Assembly (NCBI RefSeq): GCF_000235365.1
Contig: NC_016450.1
Span: 806,001 to 870,000, forward strand
Source of the DNA: Eremothecium cymbalariae DBVPG#7215
Taxonomy: Eukaryota; Ascomycota; Saccharomycetes; Saccharomycetales; Saccharomycetaceae
Length of the DNA stretch: 64,000 bases
Direction: 5' to 3'
Shown here: one piece after another, positions 27,794 to 37,307 of the stretch
Layout of the letters: every line of letters starts with the position of its first letter
Position numbering within the stretch: the first letter of the stretch is position 1
Position numbers and translations under genes: made by a program
The notes under the pieces: model-generated
Seen by the model: only the letters and a program-made list of their open reading frames with translations
What the model was told of the DNA's origin: nothing
The model's database searches: none

Positions 27794-30133
27794 ATGCATG
27801 GTTCAGATGTTTATATAGATTGTGGTATGGTGGGTACGAAAGAATTGCGGCCTGTGGATCCTGGTGATAATGAATGTACCCAAGTTGATAATGATGTTGA
27901 GTTGCTGCCTGAAATGAATCTGGCCAAGAACTTTAAAGGCAGCATACTGTTTTCTGGGGAGGATGGTAAAGATGATGGTAATGCAGATGCTTCTAAGGTT
28001 AGTAACGGTACTGGTGTGCGAGCTGGTTCTTTTATCTCCTGCGATGGGCGAGTTGTGGTGCTACGGAAGAAGGCAGAAACAGTTGCCCCTCAGGTACAAT
28101 GGTCTTCCGAAGAGTCTTATGGGATTAATATTAATCAATTACTGGATCGATTGGAAGTCAAGGGGGCGGAATGTGCATTTGCGGATACTAATGTAAATGG
28201 AGCTAACTTAGTGTCTTGCGAGAAGGTTCTTTGGGCTGAAAAGTGGAGGCCTAGTAAGTTTTTAGATTTGGTGGGGAATGAAAAGAACAATAGGAGAGTT
28301 ATGAGATGGTTACAACAGTGGGCGCCTGTAGTTTTTGGTGAGGTTCCTAAAAAAGACCCTAGTTTAAATAGGCAGCAACTTCGTGGCGGCCAGGAAGATC
28401 AGGTTATTCAGGAACAAGAATATGATCCATTTCACAGGCCGGATAAGAAGATATTGTTAATTCATGGTCCTCCAGGTATTGGCAAGACATCAGTGGCCCA
28501 TGTGGTTGCGAAGCAAGCAGGATACGTAGTTATGGAAATTAACGCGAGTGATGAGCGGGCTGGTACTAAAGTTAAAGAAAAGGTTCACAATTGTTTATTT
28601 AATGAGAGCTTCAATGACAAACCAGTACTGTTGCTGGCGGATGAAATTGATGGGAGTATAGAGAATGGATTTGTCAGGGTGCTGCTTGACATTATTCGCC
28701 ATGATAGCAGGGCGACTAGAGAATTAATCCTCAAGCATTCCCAATTAAATCGTAAGCATAGGAGGACGAAATATTCAGGCAAGATACTCACACGTCCCAT
28801 AATTGCTGTTTGTAACAATATATATACAAACGCATTGGAAGAACTACGGCAGCATTGCCAAATTGTCGCCTTCAGACCCCCTGGCGATGCAGCTATTATT
28901 GAACGCTTAGAGTATGTGTGCAAGAAGGAAAGAGTCAGAATGGATAGGTCTCTCGTAAAGCAGGTGGTAGAATCGTCTCAAGGTGATGTCAGGAATAGTT
29001 TGAATAATCTTCAGTTCCTCTCAGTAACCGAAAACAAGGATGGTGACATAAATAGCAGACAAAAAGATATTGGCGTTTCGTGGTTCAAAATTTGCAATCA
29101 GCTATTCAAGAAAGACCTTCATAAGGACATTAAGACACAATTCCAAGATCTTCTGTGCCAGGTAGAAGTGAGTGCAAGCTACGACAAGATCATTGAGGGC
29201 TGTTTTCAGCTCTTCCCTCAAGTCAGGTATTCAGATACAGGATTAACAAAACCCAGCCAAATAAGCGACTGGTTGTTTTTCAGTGATCGAATGGCGAAGT
29301 CCCTTTATGAATTTAATGGAGAATTGATGAGATATTGCCCAGCAACTGCAATGACATTTTTTCAGTTATTCAGCGACGTTATGAATAAACAAGATCTGCG
29401 CATTAAATCGATGGATTTTGAAGTGCGTGAATCTAAAAGAGCTAATAGATCAATAGCATCATCAATATTGTATGGCATTCCAGCAATAAGCAGATCTTTC
29501 GTTTCTGTGAATTCACTTATTTTAGAAATATTACCTCATCTGGATTATATACTGACGCCAGACTTTAATAAAATTCATGAACCTTCATTGAAGCAAAGGA
29601 TACTTGAAAACGTGATTCCATTGTTAAAACAGTTTAACTTGCAAATTCAACCCACAGAGGACTCCGAATACAAAAGCATCCTCTGCATCACCCCGTGTTT
29701 TGATGCAATTACCACTCTGGATTCCAAAAGAGCTAAGGATATTTCCTCCAAAAGAATTGCCATTCTAAATATTTTAATTGTCAAATTAGAGGAAATAAAA
29801 GCGAAGAAGAGATCAGTTCAAAGTGTTAAGCGCGCCGAAGAAGATCATGAACTTCGTAGGAAAACTGCCAAACTAACCACCGTCGACTTTTTTAAGGATC
29901 AATACAAATCTATTGGTTCGTCGGATTCAGTACAACCAGAACCAATTTCCACCACAACCGCCAATTCTTCAAGATTACGTTTCCCTTTCGGAAAGTCCAC
30001 CAATAACAAGGGTACTACTGCGACCGATGATCCTAACATTACTAACGCTCCTCTGAAGATCTGGGTGAAATACAAAGAAGGGTTTTCAGACGCCGTTAGA
30101 AAAAACGTAAACTGGTCTACTCTTTGGCAATAA
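27794..30133 (+). CDS. CTF18: Ctf18 subunit of the alternative clamp loader RFC-Ctf18
   Basis: Starting at ATG 27794 the protein has 779 residues (S. cerevisiae Ctf18, 741). The open frame extends 12 bases further only with non-ATG codons. The RFC-box VLWAEKWRPSKFLDLVGNE precedes the AAA+ core. Walker A is GPPGIGKT at 225-232, Walker B is LLLADEID, and sensor 1 is IAVCNN. The C-terminal tail ends KIWVKYKEGFSDAVRKNVNW, the conserved segment that docks Dcc1-Ctf8. The complex loads and unloads PCNA and supports sister-chromatid cohesion. Synteny with SEC14 matches YMR078C. Confidence 0.95.
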   Translation: MHGSDVYIDCGMVGTKELRPVDPGDNECTQVDNDVELLPEMNLAKNFKGSILFSGEDGKDDGNADASKVSNGTGVRAGSFISCDGRVVVLRKKAETVAPQVQWSSEESYGININQLLDRLEVKGAECAFADTNVNGANLVSCEKVLWAEKWRPSKFLDLVGNEKNNRRVMRWLQQWAPVVFGEVPKKDPSLNRQQLRGGQEDQVIQEQEYDPFHRPDKKILLIHGPPGIGKTSVAHVVAKQAGYVVMEINASDERAGTKVKEKVHNCLFNESFNDKPVLLLADEIDGSIENGFVRVLLDIIRHDSRATRELILKHSQLNRKHRRTKYSGKILTRPIIAVCNNIYTNALEELRQHCQIVAFRPPGDAAIIERLEYVCKKERVRMDRSLVKQVVESSQGDVRNSLNNLQFLSVTENKDGDINSRQKDIGVSWFKICNQLFKKDLHKDIKTQFQDLLCQVEVSASYDKIIEGCFQLFPQVRYSDTGLTKPSQISDWLFFSDRMAKSLYEFNGELMRYCPATAMTFFQLFSDVMNKQDLRIKSMDFEVRESKRANRSIASSILYGIPAISRSFVSVNSLILEILPHLDYILTPDFNKIHEPSLKQRILENVIPLLKQFNLQIQPTEDSEYKSILCITPCFDAITTLDSKRAKDISSKRIAILNILIVKLEEIKAKKRSVQSVKRAEEDHELRRKTAKLTTVDFFKDQYKSIGSSDSVQPEPISTTTANSSRLRFPFGKSTNNKGTTATDDPNITNAPLKIWVKYKEGFSDAVRKNVNWSTLWQ

Positions 30134-31394
30134 CAACCATATAACCTCCCAATGGGACCAGAGTGCTCGGCTGAGACCTTGAGAAACTTTCGCACAAAAT
30201 ATCAATAAAATTCACCCTTAGAAATCCTTTGATTTACGATACGATCGTGGCAATCTCTGAAAAGAACACAACTAACTTTACCATTTGCCTGTATCCAGAT
30301 CTAACCGCAACTCCCTCATCGGTGTTGGACAGAGCCCATTAAGAAAGGAAACGCTCTGTCTACTGCCCCAACTCCATGACATCTACCACGAGGCTGAGGC
30401 ATGCCACCTACGCTATACGATATCTGAAATAGGGCATAAGCGGAACATCTACGAATTGAGACTTCGAACGTTAACAGAATAATTATTACTGATAACTAAG
30501 TCGGCATTACTAAGCTATTGACGTCTAAAACAATATCCTAAATAAATAGATGACTAAGTATTATTGAGTTCTTAGTATACCATTCAACCCCATAAACTAT
30601 TACAACTATACCTGAGTATAAAAAGGACCACACCTCAATCATCCCAGCAGCCAGTTCCTCTTAAAACTAGACAGCAACTCCCATATAAGATCATATATCT
30701 GCTGTACGTACCTTAATGTAAGCAACTCACAGGGATGCGTATATCCATCTCCATATACCATGCTCCGATTTGGCCTCCCTCCCATCACCACTACAACCTC
30801 AACCTCATCTTCTTCCTCGCTACCTAATCGCAATCGTGCTATTCTGAAATAAACCATGTTGAGTTGTTGCATCCATAATGAATGCAGACTTGTACGAATC
30901 TCACATCCCCCACCCCAAGGGAATTGTTGCAGTCCTCCCATTCATTACATCCGTGTCCTTTGCAATGGCTTTGTAGCCTATCGTTTTATGGGGGGTACTG
31001 ATTTACGGACTGCACAAAGGGGCACTAAACGAGTCAAAGAAAAGTTTATATTAATGTTAACCATTGCTCACATTGCTCGCTATTCTGGAAAGCTGTTGCA
31101 ATCCATCTGGTAACTAGAACTCACTATTTGCTTGTTGGCTCTACTGTATATTGGAGGGTATCTATACGGGTTTTGGGTTTCGCACTATTACTGTTGGGCT
31201 TATAGGGCGACTTCTTTGATATTAGTTTTTTGGAAGGAAAGAAACTGACTTTTGATATACCAATATCTGATACTCTCGCCAGAGATTTGATTATAGTTAT
31301 TACCGATATCATTATCAGTATCAGTTAGGAATCTCGAAGCACTTCATCTCTCTTTGATAGTTAGACTTAGGTTGCAAAAAAACAGTATAAAAGA
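30134..31394. other. Intergenic between CTF18 and the bZIP gene
   Basis: Over 1.2 kb without a supported gene on either strand. Small frames at 30285, 30639 and 30856 have no recognisable content. I looked for splice signals (TACTAAC with a nearby AG) and found none convincing. The length may reflect a long regulatory region for the transcription factor downstream. Confidence 0.45.
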
Positions 31395-32321
31395 ATGGAT
31401 CAGAATCAGCACCCATATACAAATAATACGGTGTATAATTCTAGCATTCAAATTCCTTTGATTCCGGGCGGATCTGGATTTGACCCGAATGTATTACTAG
31501 GACATGATTTGGAGGGGGCTAATGATGATCTTGTTTTATTTCCAAATGTCCAGGAGTATGCGGAGGTTGGGTATGCGGAGGGGAAGAATCGGGTTAATGG
31601 CGATGCTACTGGCTACATGAATGGTGATAGAGAGGGTCCTTATGAAACTTTTGTTCGTGGTCCCAATCCCACACCGAATACGGATTGTACGTCGCCGATT
31701 ATTATGCCTGATGAAGGTAGTGGCAATGTGAGCGTGAAGGCTATGTCTCCAACGTTAGAGCAGTTTGATGATGGTTATGTGAAGGAGAAGAAGAAGGCTC
31801 AGAATAGGGCTGCTCAGAAGGCTTTCCGTGAACGTAAGGAAGCCAGGCTTAAGGAGTTGGAGCAAAGATTGAAGGAGAGCGAAGAGAATAGGGATGCTTT
31901 GAATAAAGAGATGGAGGAGTTGAAGAAGCAGAATTTTGTTATACATAACGAGAATAGGATTTTGATGCAAAGAAAGGGTAGCTCTTTACCTGGGGTTGTA
32001 GCTGACCCAGAGAAGGAAAGATTCACATTTCCACCCAAGGATGACAGTACAGAACTTCAACGGGAGATAGAAAAGGAGCTTTCTGCCGGGCGTGATGCAG
32101 TTCGGTATGTCGCCGATGGTAAGAAGTTACTCACTGTTCCTGCGACATGGGAGTATCTGCATGAACTGTCGCTGGATAAGGATATCGACGTTTATTTGAT
32201 TATGCAGAAATTGAAGGGCACGGAAGTCTGCCATGGTTATGGCCCTGCATACACAAGGGCTCGCATAGACTCATTAGTGGAGGAATGTTTGCAAAGTAAC
32301 AGCAATAAGGCATACCAATAA
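31395..32321 (+). CDS. YAP3: Yap-family bZIP transcription factor, YAP3-like
   Basis: The 308-residue protein has the fungal AP-1 basic region KKKAQNRAAQKAFRERKEAR (about residues 132-151), with the NxxAQxxFR signature that separates Yap proteins from Gcn4. A leucine zipper runs to about residue 190. The C-terminal domain, with VPATWEYLHELSLDKDID and GTEVCHGYGPAY, is like that of Yap3. S. cerevisiae YAP3 is YHL009C, close to STE20 (YHL007C), and STE20 lies 5 kb further on here. This is probably the ancestor of YAP3. No cysteine-rich domain of the Yap1 type is seen, so oxidative-stress sensing is not implied. Confidence 0.8.
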   Translation: MDQNQHPYTNNTVYNSSIQIPLIPGGSGFDPNVLLGHDLEGANDDLVLFPNVQEYAEVGYAEGKNRVNGDATGYMNGDREGPYETFVRGPNPTPNTDCTSPIIMPDEGSGNVSVKAMSPTLEQFDDGYVKEKKKAQNRAAQKAFRERKEARLKELEQRLKESEENRDALNKEMEELKKQNFVIHNENRILMQRKGSSLPGVVADPEKERFTFPPKDDSTELQREIEKELSAGRDAVRYVADGKKLLTVPATWEYLHELSLDKDIDVYLIMQKLKGTEVCHGYGPAYTRARIDSLVEECLQSNSNKAYQ

Positions 32322-32762
32322 TAATATGCGGAAAAAAGATTCCGTCTGCTTGTTTTAAGTCAAGCTCTTAAGTTTTACCTTTTCAGAGATTACTTGGCAA
32401 TTTAGACTTTCCTACTCCGTATCTTCCCCTTCGAAATGTCAACAATGCGCCAGTAGTTCTCTCCTATATTCTCTTGCTTCCATGTACTTCGAATTTCTCG
32501 TATCTGGTATGTGGCCAGGCAATTATATAAACTTTATTAGGCAGGTTTGCAAACTTACATTTGTAATTTAAATAGTAAGCTATGTTGTAGGTGAAAGTTC
32601 TGTTTACCTTTGTGTGAGTGCTTTTTCGTTCTTCGTTGTTGGTTCTACCGTCCAATACCAACAGCTCTGTTCCACAACCACATATCTATTAAAATAGACC
32701 AAATATACCAGCGTCCTATAACTCCCCTTATAGACCCTTCAAATATTGAATAATACCAAGGT
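32322..32762. other. Intergenic between YAP3-like and dioxygenase genes
   Basis: No gene or repeat was recognised. The frames here are short and antisense to AT-rich DNA. Confidence 0.45.
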
Positions 32763-33464
32763 ATGGCTAAAAAGCAGAAAGTCAAACGCATATCAAGGGA
32801 CTCAGAATCAGCTTTATTCCCAGAAGCCATTTACAAGTTAAATGATGATCGAACATCAATGCCCAAGAGTTATGAGTTCCTGCCCTATCCAGAATGTATC
32901 CTAAATTACAAGGTTATTTTACTCCCCAAGTTTTTTAATGCAAAGATTTGTGAATCCATAATATCCCATTTTTCTGTATCAAATACTATGGAATCATTCT
33001 GTCAAAGAAGAACGAAGGATTACGCTGAACGTTTCAACGATAGAGCATCTGTAATAAGCTCAGAAGTTGCAAATATAATATGGGCTAGGCTCTTCAGAGT
33101 TCTTCAAAAAGATAACTATATAATTGATGTCTTGGGGTTTAAGCATTCAAAGGGATTGAACCCACAACTGAGGGTTTATCGCTATGAAGAGGGACATCAT
33201 TTCGGCAAACACTATGATGAATCAGTCAAATTGGATCAACTAGGAACAACACAGTGGACCCTCCTAATTTATCTTTCAGGAGGCGATTCTCTGGTTGGTG
33301 GTGATACTATATTTTACGCACCAGACAATAATAAAGCAGAGTATATACATCCGTCTAAAGGTCTAGCACTTCTGCATAAGCACGGCGACGATTGCTTACT
33401 GCATGAAGCTCAGATGGTGGAAAAGGGAGTGAAGTGGGTATTGAGAAGTGACGTCATCTTTTAG
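32763..33464 (+). CDS. 2-oxoglutarate/Fe(II)-dependent dioxygenase, prolyl-4-hydroxylase-like
   Basis: The 233-residue protein has the facial triad of this superfamily: H150 and D152 in GKHYDES and the distal H214 in CLLHEAQ, followed by R228 (WVLRSD), which would bind 2-oxoglutarate. The segment LRVYRYEEGHHFGKHYD is typical of prolyl-4-hydroxylase-like oxygenases, and GGDTIFY follows before the distal histidine. It lacks a signal peptide or membrane anchor, so a cytosolic or nuclear role is likely. The basic start MAKKQKVKR could aid nuclear entry. I know no clear S. cerevisiae counterpart at this place; Tpa1 is larger and different. The substrate is unknown. Confidence 0.85.
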   Translation: MAKKQKVKRISRDSESALFPEAIYKLNDDRTSMPKSYEFLPYPECILNYKVILLPKFFNAKICESIISHFSVSNTMESFCQRRTKDYAERFNDRASVISSEVANIIWARLFRVLQKDNYIIDVLGFKHSKGLNPQLRVYRYEEGHHFGKHYDESVKLDQLGTTQWTLLIYLSGGDSLVGGDTIFYAPDNNKAEYIHPSKGLALLHKHGDDCLLHEAQMVEKGVKWVLRSDVIF

Positions 33465-33672
33465 TTTGATCAGTCTATGTAGTTCCAATGACTTACAAAT
33501 GTGATGATGGTGATATTTATCGAACATGAAGTATTTATTATTTATAACAAAGTTAATAAATAAGTTTGCAAATTACACACACAACACCGGCAACTCTGAG
33601 TTTTTAATAGACATCATAGCTATTATAACCAATCATTAACACTTAGGGAATCAGCTTCATCAATGTTTATTT

Positions 33673-35058
33673 ATGGATTGCAAGAGGAGTATTGATCTTT
33701 TACAAGAGTTGTTTCCACATGAAACAACTCAAACGTTAGAAAGTGCATTAGAAGGTGCAGAGGGTGATTTGAATATTGCTTGCGCTATATTGATAAATTC
33801 AGAGGAAGATGTTAAGAGAGAAGAGAAAGATGATATCCTTACGGTTTCCCCAATCTCTTGTATAGAAACTCTGATTGATATGTTTCCCAGCCTATCTGCG
33901 GATGATGTTGAACGTATTTATGAGGAATATGGCAACGACGTAGATAAATGTATAAATACACTGTTAACCTTCGAAGGTTTGACGAACGAAGATATTGAGG
34001 CACAAAAGGAATACGAGAAGGTTAGAAGCCTGAAAGATACTGATAAGGTGAACAAGAAGGATGCATGGGGGTCTTTGTCTCAAAAAGTTGACACAATCAA
34101 AACTTTTACTGGAGTTATCGAAGGAATTGCAAAAGCTGCATTATTTAAAAATTCTTTTCACACAACGAAGTCGATAATAAGCATAATATATGACTGGGAA
34201 GATGAATATAAAACAATAGATAGTAATCCCAATTCCACAGTGACCCCCCAGGCCCAAATAATGGGGGCCGGTGGTAAAGTTCAGTCTGCATATGGATTTG
34301 CCCATAGCAAATCATACAATTATCCACGCTCTAAGAGTGCTGGTAACGAATCAGATAAACAAGAGAGTTTCTCTAGCCATCAGCGGCCCTATAGATATAA
34401 TTCCCAGAATAAGGAGGCTCGAGAATTGGAAAATATACTTCGAACCAACCTCCAATTCAAAAGCATAAGGCGCAAGTTTTTTGAATCAGCTCTTGAATTC
34501 TTTAATGGCGATATAGACAAAACGTTGGCAGTCGCTGTATTTATATTAGAAACTAATGGCGGATCCTTAACACATCCAAGGAAAGAATTTAAGCAAGACT
34601 CCTTGCAATTAAACACCATGCTCACCAAAAAGTCTGGTATTATCAGGAATAAACGCTCCGCAAATGTCAACTTTACTCCTGATATGTTTTCTTCAGACAG
34701 TATCTTTGCCAAATCAAAAGAATTCTTCAACAGAATAATATCACAACCTAGAGTTGATTTGCATGGCTTTACATCTAACGATGCCGAAGTGCTAATTCAG
34801 CCATGTTTGGAAAAATGGTGGCATCGAGAAATTGAACTCCGCGAACAAAACTGCCAAAACCTCAGAAATCAATCTTGTTTAAACGTTCCAGATGTAGTTA
34901 TAGTAACTGGGAGGGGTTTGCATAGCTTAGACGGTGTACCCCGAGTTAGGATCAAGGTACAACAGATACTAGATAAACTTAACTACATATATACAGAAGA
35001 GCCCTCATTCTTTGTAATCCGAGGGAGAAAGCCAACTAGAACTATATGTTCTCCATAG
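33673..35058 (+). CDS. CUE2: CUE and Smr domain endonuclease of no-go decay
   Basis: The 461-residue protein matches S. cerevisiae Cue2 (443). It cleaves mRNA at collided ribosomes during no-go decay. CUE-type ubiquitin-binding segments occupy the N-terminus: RSIDLLQELFPHETTQTLES (residues 4-23), a second at IETLIDMFPSLSADDVERIY, and another UBA/CUE-like helix set near 255-300. The C-terminal Smr domain carries DLHGF at 362-366 and GRGLH at 413-417, the two signatures of the nuclease fold. It is followed directly by MIF2, as in S. cerevisiae (YKL090W-YKL089W). Confidence 0.93.
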   Translation: MDCKRSIDLLQELFPHETTQTLESALEGAEGDLNIACAILINSEEDVKREEKDDILTVSPISCIETLIDMFPSLSADDVERIYEEYGNDVDKCINTLLTFEGLTNEDIEAQKEYEKVRSLKDTDKVNKKDAWGSLSQKVDTIKTFTGVIEGIAKAALFKNSFHTTKSIISIIYDWEDEYKTIDSNPNSTVTPQAQIMGAGGKVQSAYGFAHSKSYNYPRSKSAGNESDKQESFSSHQRPYRYNSQNKEARELENILRTNLQFKSIRRKFFESALEFFNGDIDKTLAVAVFILETNGGSLTHPRKEFKQDSLQLNTMLTKKSGIIRNKRSANVNFTPDMFSSDSIFAKSKEFFNRIISQPRVDLHGFTSNDAEVLIQPCLEKWWHREIELREQNCQNLRNQSCLNVPDVVIVTGRGLHSLDGVPRVRIKVQQILDKLNYIYTEEPSFFVIRGRKPTRTICSP

Positions 35059-35287
35059 AAACATTCAATTGATATATTTTCAGCGTTTATCACGCAAATG
35101 AATTTCGCCCATAATTTGGAGTATGTCACTTAATCAATCTTGTTTCGCGCTCATAAAATGCGTAAACAAGTTTTGTCTTATTTAAGGTAGATTCAAAACT
35201 TGATAGCAGACCGATATAATCTAAAAAGACGTCAACAAAGCAGTAATAAGAAAGTGTCTGAGGCGGTAAAAGTTCTATTAGGTTATA

Positions 35288-37018
35288 ATGGATTATATGA
35301 ATTTGGGAATTACTTCCCGTAAAACTGGTCTGCGTGTTAAACAAACGATTAACAAAGATGAGTATAGTATGGAGAATATTGACGAGTTCTTTGCTGATGA
35401 TGATGATAGTACGATTGGCTCAAGAAGAAGAAGTAGGAGGACTTCATTGCTAGGCAATCTAAAACAACTTCCCGTCCCATCCCTTCCGGCTCAGATGTTT
35501 ATGGACGAAGATGGATTTAGAATTCCATCATCTGCCCCTCAAGTTCGGAAGCAATTCTTACCTTCAGGACAAAGGACGCCAACAGATACCCAATATGACG
35601 ACTTTTCTATCCCTCAACAAGTTGATGGTTCCTTTTTATCTCCAATACAAGATTTCCCAGGGGATGAGATACCAACTGAACAAGTGCCACAAAAGAAGCG
35701 AAAGGAACGGCCGCATGGTACTACTTACACGACTAACTACGAAGTTCCAAACGAAGTGGAACATGGAGGAAATGATTCTACAATTATGTTAACTCCAAAT
35801 GCTAGGGCAATCGATGATTACAGAGATGTCCCTGATCTAGTAGATGATAATGAAACTACAAGGGATAACACCTCGTTCAATACATCTGATAATGCATTGT
35901 TGGAAGATGAAATGGATGATGATTTTGAATTTCAGAGTGCCGAAGAAGAGGATAGAGAGTATGTGGATAGTGTATCCAGACGAGGTAGCAGCAGCAGTAG
36001 TAGCAGTGAGTCTTCTGGCGAAGAAAAAAACGACTCCGACCCTGATTCAGCTGATGATGATGCTGCGTTAAGTCGAAGGGATAAAAATAATAAAATGTAC
36101 TATGACAATGAATCTTCATCATCTGATGTATTAGATTCCGATGATGAATATATCCAACAGCAGGCAAAAGATCTCTTAACGGCAGACGATCATATGGTAG
36201 GTAGTATGAGGAGATCAAAACGTGTTCGTGTTCCACCTTTAGAATATTGGAGGAATGAGAAAGTTGTATATAAAAGGAAATCTGATAAACCAATCCTAGA
36301 AATTGATAAAATTATAACATATGACCATGAAGCAGATGAAGAAGATGCAAAACTATCTCGAAAAAAGACGAACACGAAAACTAAGGCACGACCTTATAAC
36401 TATATTCCAACGGGAAGACCTCGTGGTAGACCTAAAAAGAATGCAACTGCTCAAAACTTACTCAACCAAGATCCCAACCAGCCTATTAAAGCAAAAATAG
36501 AATCTGGAGACCTTGAAAATTCTGAGTGGTTGAAGCATGGCATATTACAAAGTAATGTTAATGTCTCTACCGACAAAAAGGGGAATGAAATTGTCGCATT
36601 TGCTCCTGGTCTAGCACAATCTGAGCAACCCAAAGAAACAGAGTATGAAAATTTCACCTTGGCAGTTATGTTTGATAAGCATAGAGAATTATTTGCCAGC
36701 GGCACGTTGGTTTTACCAGTTGAAGGAAGAAAGGAATCGAGCGATTCATTTAATGCATTTATCACATTCTATGTTATCCAAGGGATTGTCGAAATCTTAT
36801 TATCCGAAAACAAGTTCATTTGCACTGAGGGGTCATCATTCCAAGTTCCAGCTTTCAACAGTTATGCATTTGTAAATATTGGTCGTAATGAAGCTAAGAT
36901 GTTTTTTGTCCAAGTAACTGTTCCCGAGGATTTTGATGGCAGCGACAATAAGACCAGGGAATCAAGCTCACCAACTTTGGGCTCCTCTTCAAGTAATATG
37001 AGTTTAACATCACCATAA
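35288..37018 (+). CDS. MIF2: CENP-C homologue Mif2, inner kinetochore
   Basis: The 576-residue protein (S. cerevisiae Mif2, 549) binds the Cse4 nucleosome and links centromeric chromatin to the outer kinetochore. The N-terminus MDYMNLGITSRKTGLRVKQ is the conserved Mtw1-contacting segment. Acidic and serine-rich stretches follow (about 200-290). The CENP-C signature lies at 308-330 (RRSKRVRVPPLEYW). An AT-hook GRPRGRPKK sits at 376-384. A cupin dimerisation domain closes the protein (about 465-550, FYVIQGIVEILLSENKF). The presence of Mif2 fits a point-centromere yeast, and a candidate centromere lies at the right end of the window. Confidence 0.96.
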   Translation: MDYMNLGITSRKTGLRVKQTINKDEYSMENIDEFFADDDDSTIGSRRRSRRTSLLGNLKQLPVPSLPAQMFMDEDGFRIPSSAPQVRKQFLPSGQRTPTDTQYDDFSIPQQVDGSFLSPIQDFPGDEIPTEQVPQKKRKERPHGTTYTTNYEVPNEVEHGGNDSTIMLTPNARAIDDYRDVPDLVDDNETTRDNTSFNTSDNALLEDEMDDDFEFQSAEEEDREYVDSVSRRGSSSSSSSESSGEEKNDSDPDSADDDAALSRRDKNNKMYYDNESSSSDVLDSDDEYIQQQAKDLLTADDHMVGSMRRSKRVRVPPLEYWRNEKVVYKRKSDKPILEIDKIITYDHEADEEDAKLSRKKTNTKTKARPYNYIPTGRPRGRPKKNATAQNLLNQDPNQPIKAKIESGDLENSEWLKHGILQSNVNVSTDKKGNEIVAFAPGLAQSEQPKETEYENFTLAVMFDKHRELFASGTLVLPVEGRKESSDSFNAFITFYVIQGIVEILLSENKFICTEGSSFQVPAFNSYAFVNIGRNEAKMFFVQVTVPEDFDGSDNKTRESSSPTLGSSSSNMSLTSP

Positions 37019-37307
37019 TGCATTTAACAGAGACCGTGGCAAACAATCGTCTTAGAACATTGGTATATGATGCTTGTAGGTGGACACAACTCAACGGAGA
37101 CAATACAAATTGCGTACCAACAATAATACTAATATAACTAAGAAATATGTATGACCTACTTTTCCGGTTAATTCCTATATAATATATAACATTTAAGGTT
37201 GATTGATGTAATAAGATTTACCTGGATTAAAAAAAATCTTTTGTGTATTAATTCGGCATCTTAACTTTAGTGCCTGTTAAAACTATATCTTAAAAAGTAC
37301 CATGCCT

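Noticed and set aside
30285..31113. Small ORFs between CTF18 and the bZIP gene
   Set aside because: They are short, show no domain or conserved pattern, and no splice signals join them.
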